DNA of 64,000 bases from contig NZ_PVNO01000005.1 in the NCBI RefSeq assembly GCF_002993325.1, forward strand, positions 124,001-188,000. The letters run 5' to 3'. The notes under the pieces were generated by a model. The model saw only the letters and a program-made list of their open reading frames with translations, made no database searches and was not told where the DNA came from. Below, one piece after another: positions 1 to 8,882 of this stretch. Each line of letters opens with the position of its first letter. Within the stretch, counting starts at the first letter, position 1. The stretch is from Alteromonas gracilis. Lineage in GTDB: Bacteria; Pseudomonadota; Gammaproteobacteria; Enterobacterales; Alteromonadaceae. The translations under genes were made by a program, and so were the position numbers.

Positions 1-663
1 GCGAATGTTGGGCCTGTCAAAGCTCCCCTTGTAAACCAACGGGTCTTGCAGGTTCAGTTGGGTAAGTATATCTGCTTGGGTTGCAGTGTCTGCTGTGGCG
101 GTTAACCCGATAACTGGGATATGAGGAAAGCGAGACTTTATTTGACCTAGCGCGCGGTAGTCTTGCCTAAAGTCATGGCCCCAGTGCGACACACAGTGTG
201 CTTCATCAATGGCAAATAGGCTAATGTCAGCGTGTGAAAGTGACTGCTGAAAGTGATATTGCATGAGCCGCTCAGGTGAGACGTAAAGCAGGTCAAGTTT
301 ACCGGCTTGCAATGCATCGTTGATGCGCCCTTGCTCATCAATGTCTAGTGTAGAATTGAGATATGCCGCCTTTACACCTAAGGCTTTAAGTTGCTCTACC
401 TGATCTTGCATTAAGGAAATTAGGGGGGAAACAACAATGGCCGTGCCGCTTCGCACCAGAGCAGGAATCTGATAGCACAGAGACTTACCACCGCCTGTAG
501 GCAGTAATACAAGTGCGTCTTTACCTTCACATACTTGGTGAATGACTTCGCCCTGACCGTCGCGGAATGCGTCGTAACCGAAGACATCTTTTAAGATAGT
601 TTCAGGTGTTTTTGCGTTTCGCGATTGCGGCTCGGATTCTAATGAAGCTATTGCAGTAGTCAT
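1..663 (-). CDS. recQ: ATP-dependent DNA helicase RecQ (N-terminal part)
   Basis: The 221 codons visible read from an ATG at 663 down to the window edge, so the C-terminal half (rest of the helicase core, RQC and HRDC domains) is missing only because the window ends. The Walker A motif PTGGGKS lies near residue 60, the DEAH box in AIDEAHCVSHWGHDFR near residues 151-166, and motif III as GLTATA. These are diagnostic of RecQ, a 3'-5' superfamily 2 helicase acting in RecF-pathway recombination and replication fork repair. It diverges from a YigI-type gene, and recQ and yigI are also near neighbours in E. coli. Identification is secure. Confidence 0.95.
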   Translation of the reverse strand, partial: MTTAIASLESEPQSRNAKTPETILKDVFGYDAFRDGQGEVIHQVCEGKDALVLLPTGGGKSLCYQIPALVRSGTAIVVSPLISLMQDQVEQLKALGVKAAYLNSTLDIDEQGRINDALQAGKLDLLYVSPERLMQYHFQQSLSHADISLFAIDEAHCVSHWGHDFRQDYRALGQIKSRFPHIPVIGLTATADTATQADILTQLNLQDPLVYKGSFDRPNIR

Positions 664-932
664 GGCGCTGGATTTTACGCGTTTTTGGCGATGTCTTCAC
701 GGGGCAATTGCAAAAACTAGACGAAAATTCAGTGTAAGCATGATTCAGCAACCGGAAGGTGGTTATAGGTGTTTGGATTTTGAGCAGGTTGGGAGTTCTC
801 ACGTTTTGTAAACTCACAGGCGGATCAAATCGTATAACTTATCCTGATTAACTAACATTGGTTGGATGAATTTCCCTTCTCGTTATCTTCAATAGTAACG
901 TTATTGATACTTTGACAATAAAGGGATTCAGC

Positions 933-1433
933 ATGTCACTCAGTGAGCATACTAAGGTTAGTAAAAAAATAGACCACCAAGCTATGATCAATCATGTGAT
1001 TGCGCTTTTTCGTGATAATATGCCGTTTAACCAGTTGTTGGGCTTAGAATTTATTACGCAAGGCACTGGGGTAGAAACGCAGATTTCTTTGCATCTTAAT
1101 TGGCAGCCCACGCTTACCGGCAACCCAATGCAAAAAATTCTACACGGTGGTGTAACAGCGACTATGCTAGACACCATCGGCGGTTTAGTTTCGATTGTAG
1201 AAACCATCAAACAAACCGCACTTGAACACCTTGCGGACCTTCAAGTTAGATTGCCTACCATGGGCACGATTGATATGCGCGTTGACTACTTAAGACCTGG
1301 AAGAGGTGAGCGTTTTATCGCAACAGCGGCGGTCATACGCAAAGGCAGTAAACTAGTGGTTTGCAGAATGGAATTGCACAATGAAAAAGGCGATCATATA
1401 GCCTTTGGGACAGGTACTTACATGCTCGGGTAA
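933..1433 (+). CDS. yigI: YigI-family hotdog-fold acyl-CoA thioesterase
   Basis: A 166-residue protein with the PaaI/YigI hotdog pattern: ILHGGVTATMLDT at about residues 69-81, with the HGG loop that binds the thioester, and a C-terminal strand set ending in AFGTGTYML. Family members hydrolyse acyl-CoA thioesters; E. coli YigI acts on medium- and long-chain acyl-CoA. I place the start at the ATG at 933 because AAAGGGA lies just upstream; an in-frame TTG at 912 would add seven residues without a good ribosome site. Its position between recQ and rarD matches E. coli yigI. The exact substrate here is inferred only. Confidence 0.85.
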   Translation: MSLSEHTKVSKKIDHQAMINHVIALFRDNMPFNQLLGLEFITQGTGVETQISLHLNWQPTLTGNPMQKILHGGVTATMLDTIGGLVSIVETIKQTALEHLADLQVRLPTMGTIDMRVDYLRPGRGERFIATAAVIRKGSKLVVCRMELHNEKGDHIAFGTGTYMLG

Positions 1434-1520
1434 TATGCTTGAAAGTAAGCTTTCACCAATCCCGTATAGCGGTACTTGCGTTGTGTAAAGGAAGTGAGTG
1501 GTATTAACGGGAGGTGCAGC

Positions 1521-2858
1521 ATGGCAGAGCCATTACCAGATTTAATTGAAGAGATTGTTACTGACAGTATGAGTGATGATCCAGCAACCTTGTTGGCCGC
1601 TTTAGCAGGACAAGACGAGGTATACATTGCGTCTCTTTTAGAATCACTACCCGTAGAGAAGCGCTTGACGGTGTGGGAAGGCATACCGCGCGACCGCAAG
1701 CTCGATGTATTGGTAGAGATGCGTAGCGACCCTCGTGAAATTCTCATCGACAATACACCACATGACGAGTGGGCATCTATTTTTAACGGCATTGACGCCG
1801 AGGACTTACTAGAGCTTCTCGATTCACTCCCAAAACGCTTGGTCGATATGGCCTATGAGTCTCTTGACTCTAAAGAACGTAAATATTTTAGAGAAGCCAC
1901 GCAGTTTCCTGATAATCAAATTGGTCACTGGGTAAATCACGAGCAGCTAGTTCTGCCGTCCAATGCAAAAGTGCGTGAGGGCTTGCGTTTACTGAGAAGA
2001 GAGATACCACAGCATTGCGACAGTATTTTTCTGGTCAACCGCTCGGGGCAATTTTCTGCACTGGTAAAAATTAGTCATCTCTTTACTGCCCAAGATCACG
2101 TGTCGTTGTTTGATTTATCCGAAGAAAACGTAACAACTATTCAAGGCGCCGACGACACCATGAATGCGTCGCTTCTTGTTCAACGCTCTGGATTGGCATC
2201 ATTGCCGGTGGTTGATGAGAATAATAAGCTGCTTGGTCGCTTGGATGTGACGTCGGCTAGCGAATTAGTGAATGAATTTTACGAACGTCAGGTGATGGCG
2301 TCTGCAGGTATGGATGAGGACGAAGATTTGTTCTCGCCAGTGGCGAAAAGCGCACGCAACAGAGCACTGTGGTTGGGCATTAACTTACTCACAGCATTTC
2401 TAGCTTCGTGGTTTATTGGTCTGTTCGAAGGCACGCTTCAACAGGTTGTTGCCCTTGCCGTACTAATGCCAGTAGTGGCGAGTATGGGAGGGATTGCTGG
2501 AAGCCAAACGTTAACGCTAATTGTGCGGGGGCTAGCGCTAGGACAGGTGACCCCAGCTAACTTAAGGGCGCTGATGGTGAAAGAGCTCAAAGTAGGCGGT
2601 GTGAACGGCGTTATTTGGGCGTTAGTGATAGGTGTTGTTGCCTATTTTTGGTTCACTGATGCCATGTTGGGTCTGGTTATTTGCTTAGCTATTTTATTCA
2701 ATATAGTGGCAGCAGCGTTGGCAGGCGTATTTGTGCCCGTCATTCTTGATAAGCTCAAAATAGACCCGGCCTTATCGGGCTCGGTTATCCTAACAACGGT
2801 TACAGACATTGTAGGGTTTGTGGCTTTCCTAGGTTTGGGTACCTTGTTTTTACTTTGA
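1521..2858 (+). CDS. mgtE: Magnesium transporter MgtE
   Basis: A 445-residue protein with the MgtE architecture: an acidic, superhelical N domain (about 1-130), a CBS pair (about 135-260, including SGLASLPVVDENNKLLGRL) and a C-terminal membrane domain of about five helices (280-445) with the conserved GGIAGSQTLTLIVRGLALG segment. MgtE is a homodimeric Mg2+ channel of the inner membrane, gated by Mg2+ binding to the N and CBS domains. The start at 1521 follows GGGAGG; the longer reading from TTG 1476 is unlikely. The gene occupies the place that corA, an unrelated Mg2+ transporter, has in the equivalent E. coli gene order. Confidence 0.93.
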   Translation: MAEPLPDLIEEIVTDSMSDDPATLLAALAGQDEVYIASLLESLPVEKRLTVWEGIPRDRKLDVLVEMRSDPREILIDNTPHDEWASIFNGIDAEDLLELLDSLPKRLVDMAYESLDSKERKYFREATQFPDNQIGHWVNHEQLVLPSNAKVREGLRLLRREIPQHCDSIFLVNRSGQFSALVKISHLFTAQDHVSLFDLSEENVTTIQGADDTMNASLLVQRSGLASLPVVDENNKLLGRLDVTSASELVNEFYERQVMASAGMDEDEDLFSPVAKSARNRALWLGINLLTAFLASWFIGLFEGTLQQVVALAVLMPVVASMGGIAGSQTLTLIVRGLALGQVTPANLRALMVKELKVGGVNGVIWALVIGVVAYFWFTDAMLGLVICLAILFNIVAAALAGVFVPVILDKLKIDPALSGSVILTTVTDIVGFVAFLGLGTLFLL

Positions 2859-3076
2859 ACTAGGTTTCTTTATTAGGCCGTAAACAGCAGGTTTGTCAGA
2901 ACATGCGTAAACGGAGCGCCGAGTTAGCGAGGCATGCCTAAGCGGACTAGATTAAAAACGGCAGGCAAGAGTGGTTAATCTTCGTCTAATGCCTGCTTAT
3001 CTCTTTTGGAAAGCGGTAAAGGTTGTGTATTTCTTGAAGCTGATAAACAATACGCGCCTTGTTATCTTGACAGTCT

Positions 3077-4006
3077 ATGGAGCCAGCCTTGTCTAAGCAA
3101 GCCAGTGCCGCTCAAGTCGGTGTAATATGTGCCATTGCCGCATACAGTATGTGGGGCGTAGCGCCTGTTTATTTTAAACAGCTTATGGTTTTGCCGGCTG
3201 CTGAAATATTGATGCACAGGGTGATATGGTCAGTCATTTTATTAATTGGTCTTATCGCCGCGTTAAAACAATGGCCCAAAGTGGGCGCCGCGTTTCGCAA
3301 CAAACGGGTTATGCAAATATTGTTTATTGCTGGGCTTCTGCTTGGTGCAAATTGGCTTTTGTTTATTTGGGCCATTAATAACGACCATATTCTTGACGCA
3401 AGCTTAGGCTATTACATCAATCCCTTAATCAATGTTTTCTTGGGTCGATTGTTTTTAGGCGAGAGGCTGCGCAATCTACAGCGTGTAGCCGTTGGGCTTG
3501 CCGTTATTGGCGTTGCTATTCTAGTCTTCTCTTACGGGCATGTGCCGTGGATTGCCCTAGTGTTAGCCGGTAGTTTTAGCGTATATGGTTTGCTTAGGAA
3601 GCAAGTTGCGGTCGATTCTCTACCTGGTCTTTTCATTGAAACTCTTATGCTATCTCCGCTAGCCATTTTTTATTGGGTATTTTTTGGCTCCGAGTACAGC
3701 AATTTATTCAATAACGATGTGTCATTGAACATGCTTATTGTGGCAGCAGGTATTGTAACTACCGCCCCGTTGCTGTGTTTTACGGCTGCGGCAAGGCGAA
3801 TTATGTATTCAACATTAGGCTTCTTTCAGTATATTGGGCCAACGCTGATGTTTGTGCTGGCTGTCTACTTGTACGGAGAACCTCTTGAGGAGTCGAGACT
3901 TGTGACCTTCGGCTTCGTATGGGTAGCACTTATCTTATTCAGTGCCGATTCTCTAATAAATTATCGCAGTCAGCGTCAAGCTCGTAAGCTCGCAGTAGAG
4001 CAGTAA
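3077..4006 (+). CDS. rarD: EamA-family transporter RarD
   Basis: A 309-residue, very hydrophobic protein of the EamA/DMT superfamily with about ten predicted membrane helices. The opening AIAAYSMWGVAPVYFKQL and the central NWLLFIWAINNDHILDASLGYYINPLINVFLG are the RarD signature. RarD is an inner-membrane permease named for a chloramphenicol-sensitive phenotype; its natural substrate is unsettled. The ATG at 3077 gives the usual family length. It sits between mgtE and a diguanylate cyclase gene, where E. coli keeps rarD beside corA and yigI, and this supports orthology rather than a random EamA paralogue. Confidence 0.9.
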   Translation: MEPALSKQASAAQVGVICAIAAYSMWGVAPVYFKQLMVLPAAEILMHRVIWSVILLIGLIAALKQWPKVGAAFRNKRVMQILFIAGLLLGANWLLFIWAINNDHILDASLGYYINPLINVFLGRLFLGERLRNLQRVAVGLAVIGVAILVFSYGHVPWIALVLAGSFSVYGLLRKQVAVDSLPGLFIETLMLSPLAIFYWVFFGSEYSNLFNNDVSLNMLIVAAGIVTTAPLLCFTAAARRIMYSTLGFFQYIGPTLMFVLAVYLYGEPLEESRLVTFGFVWVALILFSADSLINYRSQRQARKLAVEQ

Positions 4007-4077
4007 ATCAGTTCAAAGTTGCGTTCACGTGTGGTTCGAGGTGTAAGACTAAGGCTGTGGTGCTCATCGTCGTGGGG

Positions 4078-5355
4078 TTAAAGCAGTGTGCCTTGTTCTA
4101 AGTTGGGCGCGTCAGGTGGTTCGCACTTGACCTGATTACGGCCGCTATTTTTTGCTGCGTATAGCTGCTTGTCAGCAAGGCTTAGCAGCTTATCGACCCG
4201 CTGCGTGTGAGCGCCGCTTACCCCAATACTACACGTGACTTTAATGTTTGTTTTAGGCAGCTGTATCACTTCGGCTTCGACGACCTTTCTAAAGTCTTCC
4301 AAGCGTTCACAAGCTTCGGTAAGTGAAGTTGATGGCATATAAATGCAAAACTCTTCGCCACCAAATCGAGAAATGATCTCGTCAGGAAAATAAAATTCAA
4401 TCAGCGCTGCGACTGCTTTTAAAACAATGTCGCCAGCGTCATGTCCATAGGTGTCGTTTATCGATTTAAAAAAGTCTAAATCGATAAGGGCAAGCGCATG
4501 ATCTTCGGATAGATTTTGATGCTGAACCGTAAGCATGTAGAAAAAGTGACGCCTATTGGGTAAGCCTGTCAAATAATCCGTATTGGCAACCCTGCGAATT
4601 TCCTCAACACTCTCAATATACTCAACATTTTGCATTACGCGGCACAAAAACTCCTCATGACAGTAGGGCACACGAAGGAAATCGTTAGCGCCACTTTTAA
4701 TAAAGTGGGCAGACATAAGCATGCCTTTTCCTCCCGCTATGCCCATTATCGATAGCTGTTCTTTTGAAAAAGCCTTTCTTAAACCCGCCACAAAATGTGT
4801 ACCAGTCATATCGGGAAGCGTGTTATCTGTAATAACAAGGCGCACGTTTTTATTTTCAGATAAGCACTGCATAGCATCGGTGGCAGTTAAGCACTCGAAA
4901 GCGATAAAGTTATGGCGCTGAAGTAGAGATACGGTTCTTGTACGAAGCACTCGGTTTGTGCTGACTACGACTACGCCGGTGGACTTGTTTTTCTCAAGCC
5001 GACTAATAAGACGATTTAAATAATCGTAATTCTGAGAGTTTTCTTTCGGAATATAATCGACAACATCCCGTTCTAGTACTTTATCGCGAATAGTGTTGTC
5101 TAGGCTTTCCGTTGTAGCTATGGTGGGAATGAAAGACTCAACTGCAAAGTCGATAGCCTCGCCTTTAGGCGCATCAGGAAGTGAATAGGCAACAATGGCG
5201 CATAAAAAGGTTTCGGGCATGTTTTGCGAAAATCGCGCTTTTCCCTCTATCAGCGACGTTGCACCAACAGGCGTAAGGCCTGCACGGCGCACGAGTTTCG
5301 CAATGAGTTCAAGGTTGCCTTCACCATTTTCGATGATCAGCACATGTTGCTGCAT
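4078..5355 (-). CDS. REC-REC-GGDEF response regulator (diguanylate cyclase)
   Basis: A 425-residue cytoplasmic protein. Residues about 1-120 form a receiver-like domain in which the phospho-acceptor position appears lost (CAIVAYSLPDAP). Residues 126-245 form a second receiver with an intact acceptor in VITDNTLPDMTG (Asp177). The C-terminal GGDEF domain has the active motif GGEEF at 332-336 and the metal-binding DLDFFKSINDTYGH. The inhibitory RxxD site just before GGEEF is replaced by YFPD, so product inhibition at that site is unlikely. It should make cyclic di-GMP on phosphorylation, like PleD or WspR. The ATG at 5355 is preferred over a TTG three codons upstream. No partner kinase gene is adjacent. 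Confidence 0.87.
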   Translation of the reverse strand: MQQHVLIIENGEGNLELIAKLVRRAGLTPVGATSLIEGKARFSQNMPETFLCAIVAYSLPDAPKGEAIDFAVESFIPTIATTESLDNTIRDKVLERDVVDYIPKENSQNYDYLNRLISRLEKNKSTGVVVVSTNRVLRTRTVSLLQRHNFIAFECLTATDAMQCLSENKNVRLVITDNTLPDMTGTHFVAGLRKAFSKEQLSIMGIAGGKGMLMSAHFIKSGANDFLRVPYCHEEFLCRVMQNVEYIESVEEIRRVANTDYLTGLPNRRHFFYMLTVQHQNLSEDHALALIDLDFFKSINDTYGHDAGDIVLKAVAALIEFYFPDEIISRFGGEEFCIYMPSTSLTEACERLEDFRKVVEAEVIQLPKTNIKVTCSIGVSGAHTQRVDKLLSLADKQLYAAKNSGRNQVKCEPPDAPNLEQGTLL

Positions 5356-5397
5356 ACATTCCAACTAAGGTTAAGGCTGCCTTGCCACATTAATAAA

Positions 5398-7569
5398 TTA
5401 CGCCTTCTCCAGCTTTGCGTAAGCAAGTACCAGCCACTTGCTGCCAAATTCATCGAAGTTTACTTGAACTCGGCCGTGCTCACCACTACCTTCGTAATTA
5501 AGCACTATACCTTCGCCGAATTTACGGTGTACAACGCGTTCGCCTAAACTAAATCCGGTTTCTTCAAAACTCGCATGTGATGTTGCCTGGCTGAATCGGT
5601 TATGTACCGGGCGCGAGATCGTTGACTTTAATCTCACCTCTTCGACGCAATCTGCTGGCATTTCGCGAATAAATCGAGAGGCGGTGTGATATTTGTCCTG
5701 CCCATATAATCGACGACTTTCAGCATAAGTGATATACAACTTTTGCATAGCCCTGGTCATTCCAACATAGCAAAGCCTGCGTTCTTCTTCCATTCTGCCA
5801 GGCTCATCGTTGGTCATTTGGCTAGGGAACATGCCTTCCTCCACACCGGCCAAAAATACCAGTGGAAATTCCAAACCCTTCGCGGTGTGAATAGTCATCA
5901 TTTGCACAGCATCTTGATCTTTGTCTGCTTGTGTCTCGCCGGCTTCTAAAGATGCGTGAGCCAAAAACGCCGCAAGAGGTGTCATTTCCTCAGCTTCGTC
6001 AGGCACGATAAAGGTTTTACATGCGGTAACCAGTTCTTCTAAGTTTTCCAGTCGAGCTTGCGCTTTTTCACCACGTTCGGCTTGATACATCGCGTAAAGA
6101 CCCGATTGTTTTATGGCTTTATCCGCTTGTTGATCAAGCGGTTCATCCAAGGTCGATTGTTCAAGCTCTGTAATAAGTAGCACAAAGCTTTGCATTGCAT
6201 TCAATGCTCGACCTTTGAACCCGCCTTCGTTGATAAGCAGCTGGCAAGCCTGCCACATAGAGCAGTTGTGCGCGCGAGCCGTCTCGCGCACCTGTGATAG
6301 GGTTTTTTCACCAATCCCCCGACTTGGGGTATTTACCACACGTTCAAATGCTGCGTCGTCATGCGGGTGGCTTACCATGCGCATGTAGCCTAGGGCATCT
6401 TTAATTTCTTGACGTTCGAAGAAGCGCAAGCCGCCGTAGATACGGTAGGCTAATCCCTCGTGGAGTAACGCTTCTTCTAGAACTCGGGACTGAGCGTTGT
6501 TTCTATAAAGAATTGCGGTATCGCTTAGGGCATTGCCTTGGTTAAGCCAGTCCTTAATCTTCGAAACAATAAATCGCGCTTCGTCTAGTTCGTTAAAACC
6601 TGCATATACAGAAATTAGCTCGCCCTGAGCGTCTTCGGTCCAAAGCTCTTTCCCTAAACGGCCCGTGTTATTGTCGATAACCGTGTTCGCCGCTTTTAGG
6701 ATGTTGCCGGTTGAACGATAGTTCTGTTCAAGACGAATGGTATTAGGTTCATTAAAATCTTTGAGGAAGTGCTGAATATTATCGACATTTGCACCACGCC
6801 AGCCATAAATAGATTGGTCGTCGTCTCCAACAATCATAATGTTGTTATTACCGCCACTACAAAGCATGCGAAGCCAAGCGTATTGAATATTGTTGGTATC
6901 TTGAAATTCGTCGACCAGCACTGCGCGGAAACGGCGTTGGTAGTGAGCGAGTACTTCTGGATTTTTAGCCCACAGTTCATGAGCCCGTAATAGCAACTCG
7001 GCAAAGTCAACTAAGCCAGAACGGTCGCAGGCATCCTGATATGCAGCATATACTTCACGCATGGTTTTTTGGATATGATCGCCATGGGTTTCTATGTGCT
7101 GAGGGCGTAAACCCTCGTCCTTATTGCCATTGATATACCATTGGATTTGGCGGGGAGCCCAATGTTTTTCATCTAGGTTCATGGCTTTAAGAATTCGACG
7201 AATTAAGCGGTACTGGTCGTCAGAATCGATAATTTGGAAATTTTCCGGAAGATTTGCCTCTGCGTGATGGGCACGTAGTAAGCGATGTGCTAGTCCGTGG
7301 AAGGTACCAATCCACATATTGTGTAGACTGCGCCCCATAAGCGATTCGATACGGCCGCGCATTTCTTTGGCCGCTTTATTCGTAAAGGTTACTGCTAATA
7401 TCGAGAAAGGCGCGATGTTTTCGACTTCCATCAACCACGCAATACGATGCACTAATACGCGGGTTTTACCACTACCTGCGCCGGCAAGTACTAAAGCGTT
7501 AGACAATGGGGCTGCTACAGCTTCACGTTGTTTGTCGTTAAGCTCGTCTAGCAGTCGAGATACATCCAT
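5398..7569 (-). CDS. uvrD: DNA helicase II UvrD
   Basis: A 723-residue superfamily 1A helicase, the usual UvrD length. Walker A AGAGSGKT is at 29-36, the Walker B region is VDEFQDTN, motif III is GDDDQSIYGWRGA, and motifs V-VI are MTIHTAKGLEFPLVF and EEERRLCYVGMTRA. The C terminus GERVVHRKFGEGIVLNYEG is typical of UvrD rather than Rep. UvrD unwinds DNA 3'-5' in nucleotide excision and mismatch repair and removes RecA filaments. A consensus LexA box 62 bp upstream shows SOS control, as in E. coli. In E. coli uvrD directly neighbours yigB; here cysE lies between them on the opposite strand. Confidence 0.97.
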   Translation of the reverse strand: MDVSRLLDELNDKQREAVAAPLSNALVLAGAGSGKTRVLVHRIAWLMEVENIAPFSILAVTFTNKAAKEMRGRIESLMGRSLHNMWIGTFHGLAHRLLRAHHAEANLPENFQIIDSDDQYRLIRRILKAMNLDEKHWAPRQIQWYINGNKDEGLRPQHIETHGDHIQKTMREVYAAYQDACDRSGLVDFAELLLRAHELWAKNPEVLAHYQRRFRAVLVDEFQDTNNIQYAWLRMLCSGGNNNIMIVGDDDQSIYGWRGANVDNIQHFLKDFNEPNTIRLEQNYRSTGNILKAANTVIDNNTGRLGKELWTEDAQGELISVYAGFNELDEARFIVSKIKDWLNQGNALSDTAILYRNNAQSRVLEEALLHEGLAYRIYGGLRFFERQEIKDALGYMRMVSHPHDDAAFERVVNTPSRGIGEKTLSQVRETARAHNCSMWQACQLLINEGGFKGRALNAMQSFVLLITELEQSTLDEPLDQQADKAIKQSGLYAMYQAERGEKAQARLENLEELVTACKTFIVPDEAEEMTPLAAFLAHASLEAGETQADKDQDAVQMMTIHTAKGLEFPLVFLAGVEEGMFPSQMTNDEPGRMEEERRLCYVGMTRAMQKLYITYAESRRLYGQDKYHTASRFIREMPADCVEEVRLKSTISRPVHNRFSQATSHASFEETGFSLGERVVHRKFGEGIVLNYEGSGEHGRVQVNFDEFGSKWLVLAYAKLEKA

Positions 7570-7630
7570 AATGTGGTACCTGTTGGTTGATAATTTTATA
7601 CATTCAGCAGCCGATTATTATGCCATCTGA

Positions 7631-7646
7631 CTGTGAATTTATACAG
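7631..7646 (-). promoter_or_regulatory. LexA (SOS) box upstream of uvrD
   Basis: CTGTGAATTTATACAG matches the gammaproteobacterial LexA consensus CTGT-N8-ACAG with a fully AT-rich or purine spacer and is near-palindromic through its flanks (GA and TC). It lies 62 bp before the uvrD start codon, where a repressor would cover the promoter. SOS control of uvrD is established in E. coli. Confidence 0.85.
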
Positions 7647-7718
7647 TCTAGTTTTCTACACACCCTTTATCGTAATCTTTTACCTTTTAACGTTTATTAC
7701 CAAGCAGTAACACAACAA

Positions 7719-7746
7719 ATTACAAAAGACGGGAAGGGGCTATAAT
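7719..7746 (+). promoter_or_regulatory. Candidate sigma-70 promoter for cysE
   Basis: A perfect -10 hexamer TATAAT at 7741-7746 is preceded, after 16 bp, by ATTACA, a weak -35 element. It points toward cysE about 240 bp downstream, so a long leader would result. This is a pattern match only. Confidence 0.35.
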
Positions 7747-7985
7747 CGTTAGCAACGGTTAGATCTTGTTGGCCTTTGCTATAACAAATTAATCAGATAG
7801 ATTGATCGATTTTAACGCTAAGGCGGTATCACATCGGTATTGCACCACACCAAACTCAGGTAAACTTTGTACCTGAATCGACATGCTTTATTTCGCAGCA
7901 CTCAATCGTAGATTAATACTGTTAAGCAGTGGCTAACAGACCGAATCTACCATACGTGACACTTATACATTAACGGAACATGCTC

Positions 7986-8783
7986 ATGACCGCACTTTCT
8001 ACGCCAATCGACTTTTGGTCGACGCTAAAACAAGAAGCGCAAGTTGTTGCAGAAAAAGAACCTTTGCTGTCTAGTTATGTGCATGCCAGTGTGCTTGCTC
8101 ATCATAACTTCGAGTCATCGTTGAGCTTTATCTTGTCGAACAAAATGGCAGATGACGTTATGCCTGCCATTGCGATCCGCGAAGTATTTGACGAAGCCTA
8201 CCTGCTAGAGCCTGGGATAAGTGAAGCCGCTACGGCAGACATTCTCGCAATTAAAGCGCGAGATGCAGCAGTAAATGATTACCTCACTCCGTTACTGCAT
8301 TTTAAAGGCTTTCACGCGGTACAAGTGCACAGAATGGCGCACTACCTTTGGATGCATGGTCGCCATCAACTCGCACTGTTTTTGCAAAGTCGTAACTCAG
8401 CAAGTTTTGGGGTCGATATTCATCCCGCAGCGCGCATTGGCAAAGGCGTTATGTTCGACCACGCAACGGGTATTGTGGTGGGTGAAACCGCCGTGGTTGA
8501 AGATAACGTGTCAATCTTGCAAAGCGTTACCCTTGGTGGGACCGGCAATGAATCGGGCGACCGCCATCCTAAAATTCGTCAAGGTGTGTTAATTGGCGCT
8601 GGAGCGAAGATTTTAGGCAATATCGAAATAGGTGAAGGCTCGAAAGTTGGCGCAGGCAGCGTGGTACTTAATAACGTACCAGCCCATGTTACCGTGGTGG
8701 GCGTTCCCGCTAAAGTGGTCGGCAGACCGGTTTGCGAAAGCCCCTGCGAATCTATGCGCCAAAACGTACTAGAAGATAACTAA
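7986..8783 (+). CDS. cysE: Serine O-acetyltransferase CysE
   Basis: A 265-residue protein, near the E. coli CysE length (273), with the N-terminal helical domain (SFILSNKMADDVMPAIAIREV) and a C-terminal left-handed beta-helix of hexapeptide repeats from about residue 140: DHATGIVVGETAVVEDNVSI, QSVTLGGTG and DRHPKIRQGVLIGAGAKILGNIEIG. It acetylates L-serine with acetyl-CoA, the first committed step to cysteine, and binds CysK through its C-terminal tail; feedback inhibition by cysteine is typical. The ATG at 7986 has AACGGA at a proper distance; the ATG at 7980 is too close to it. The C-terminal residues are EDN rather than the classic terminal Ile that CysK binds, so complex formation may differ. 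Confidence 0.95.
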   Translation: MTALSTPIDFWSTLKQEAQVVAEKEPLLSSYVHASVLAHHNFESSLSFILSNKMADDVMPAIAIREVFDEAYLLEPGISEAATADILAIKARDAAVNDYLTPLLHFKGFHAVQVHRMAHYLWMHGRHQLALFLQSRNSASFGVDIHPAARIGKGVMFDHATGIVVGETAVVEDNVSILQSVTLGGTGNESGDRHPKIRQGVLIGAGAKILGNIEIGEGSKVGAGSVVLNNVPAHVTVVGVPAKVVGRPVCESPCESMRQNVLEDN

Positions 8784-8826
8784 GATTTGCGGGTTTGAGT
8801 TCATTTCGCCTTCACCCTTCGTCAAA

Positions 8827-8876
8827 GGTTAATGTACCCTAGCCCCAGATTTAAACGGTTAAAGTACTCTGACCCC
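8827..8876. repeat. Two 20-bp direct repeats, REP/RAYT-flank-like
   Basis: GGTTAATGTACCCTAGCCCC (8827-8846) and GGTTAAAGTACTCTGACCCC (8857-8876) match at 16 of 20 positions with a 30-bp period. From memory, GGTTAAAGTACTCTGACCCC and its complement resemble the ends that flank REP-associated tyrosine transposase genes in marine gammaproteobacteria. No transposase is present, so this would be a remnant or a mobilised non-autonomous unit between the convergent cysE and yigB genes. Confidence 0.5.
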
Positions 8877-8882
8877 CCAAAT

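Larger units (their letters stand above)
7570..7985. other. Divergent intergenic region uvrD / cysE
   Basis: 416 bp between the divergent uvrD and cysE genes with no credible ORF. It contains the LexA box described separately, a candidate promoter pointing to cysE, and an inverted repeat TCAGGTA / TACCTGA (7856-7862 and 7870-7876) that would form a small hairpin in the cysE leader. I cannot assign a function to that hairpin. Confidence 0.6.

Noticed and set aside
8827-8876. CRISPR-like spacing of the two 20-bp repeats
   Set aside because: Only two imperfect copies with a 10-bp spacer and no cas genes; a REP-like origin fits better.
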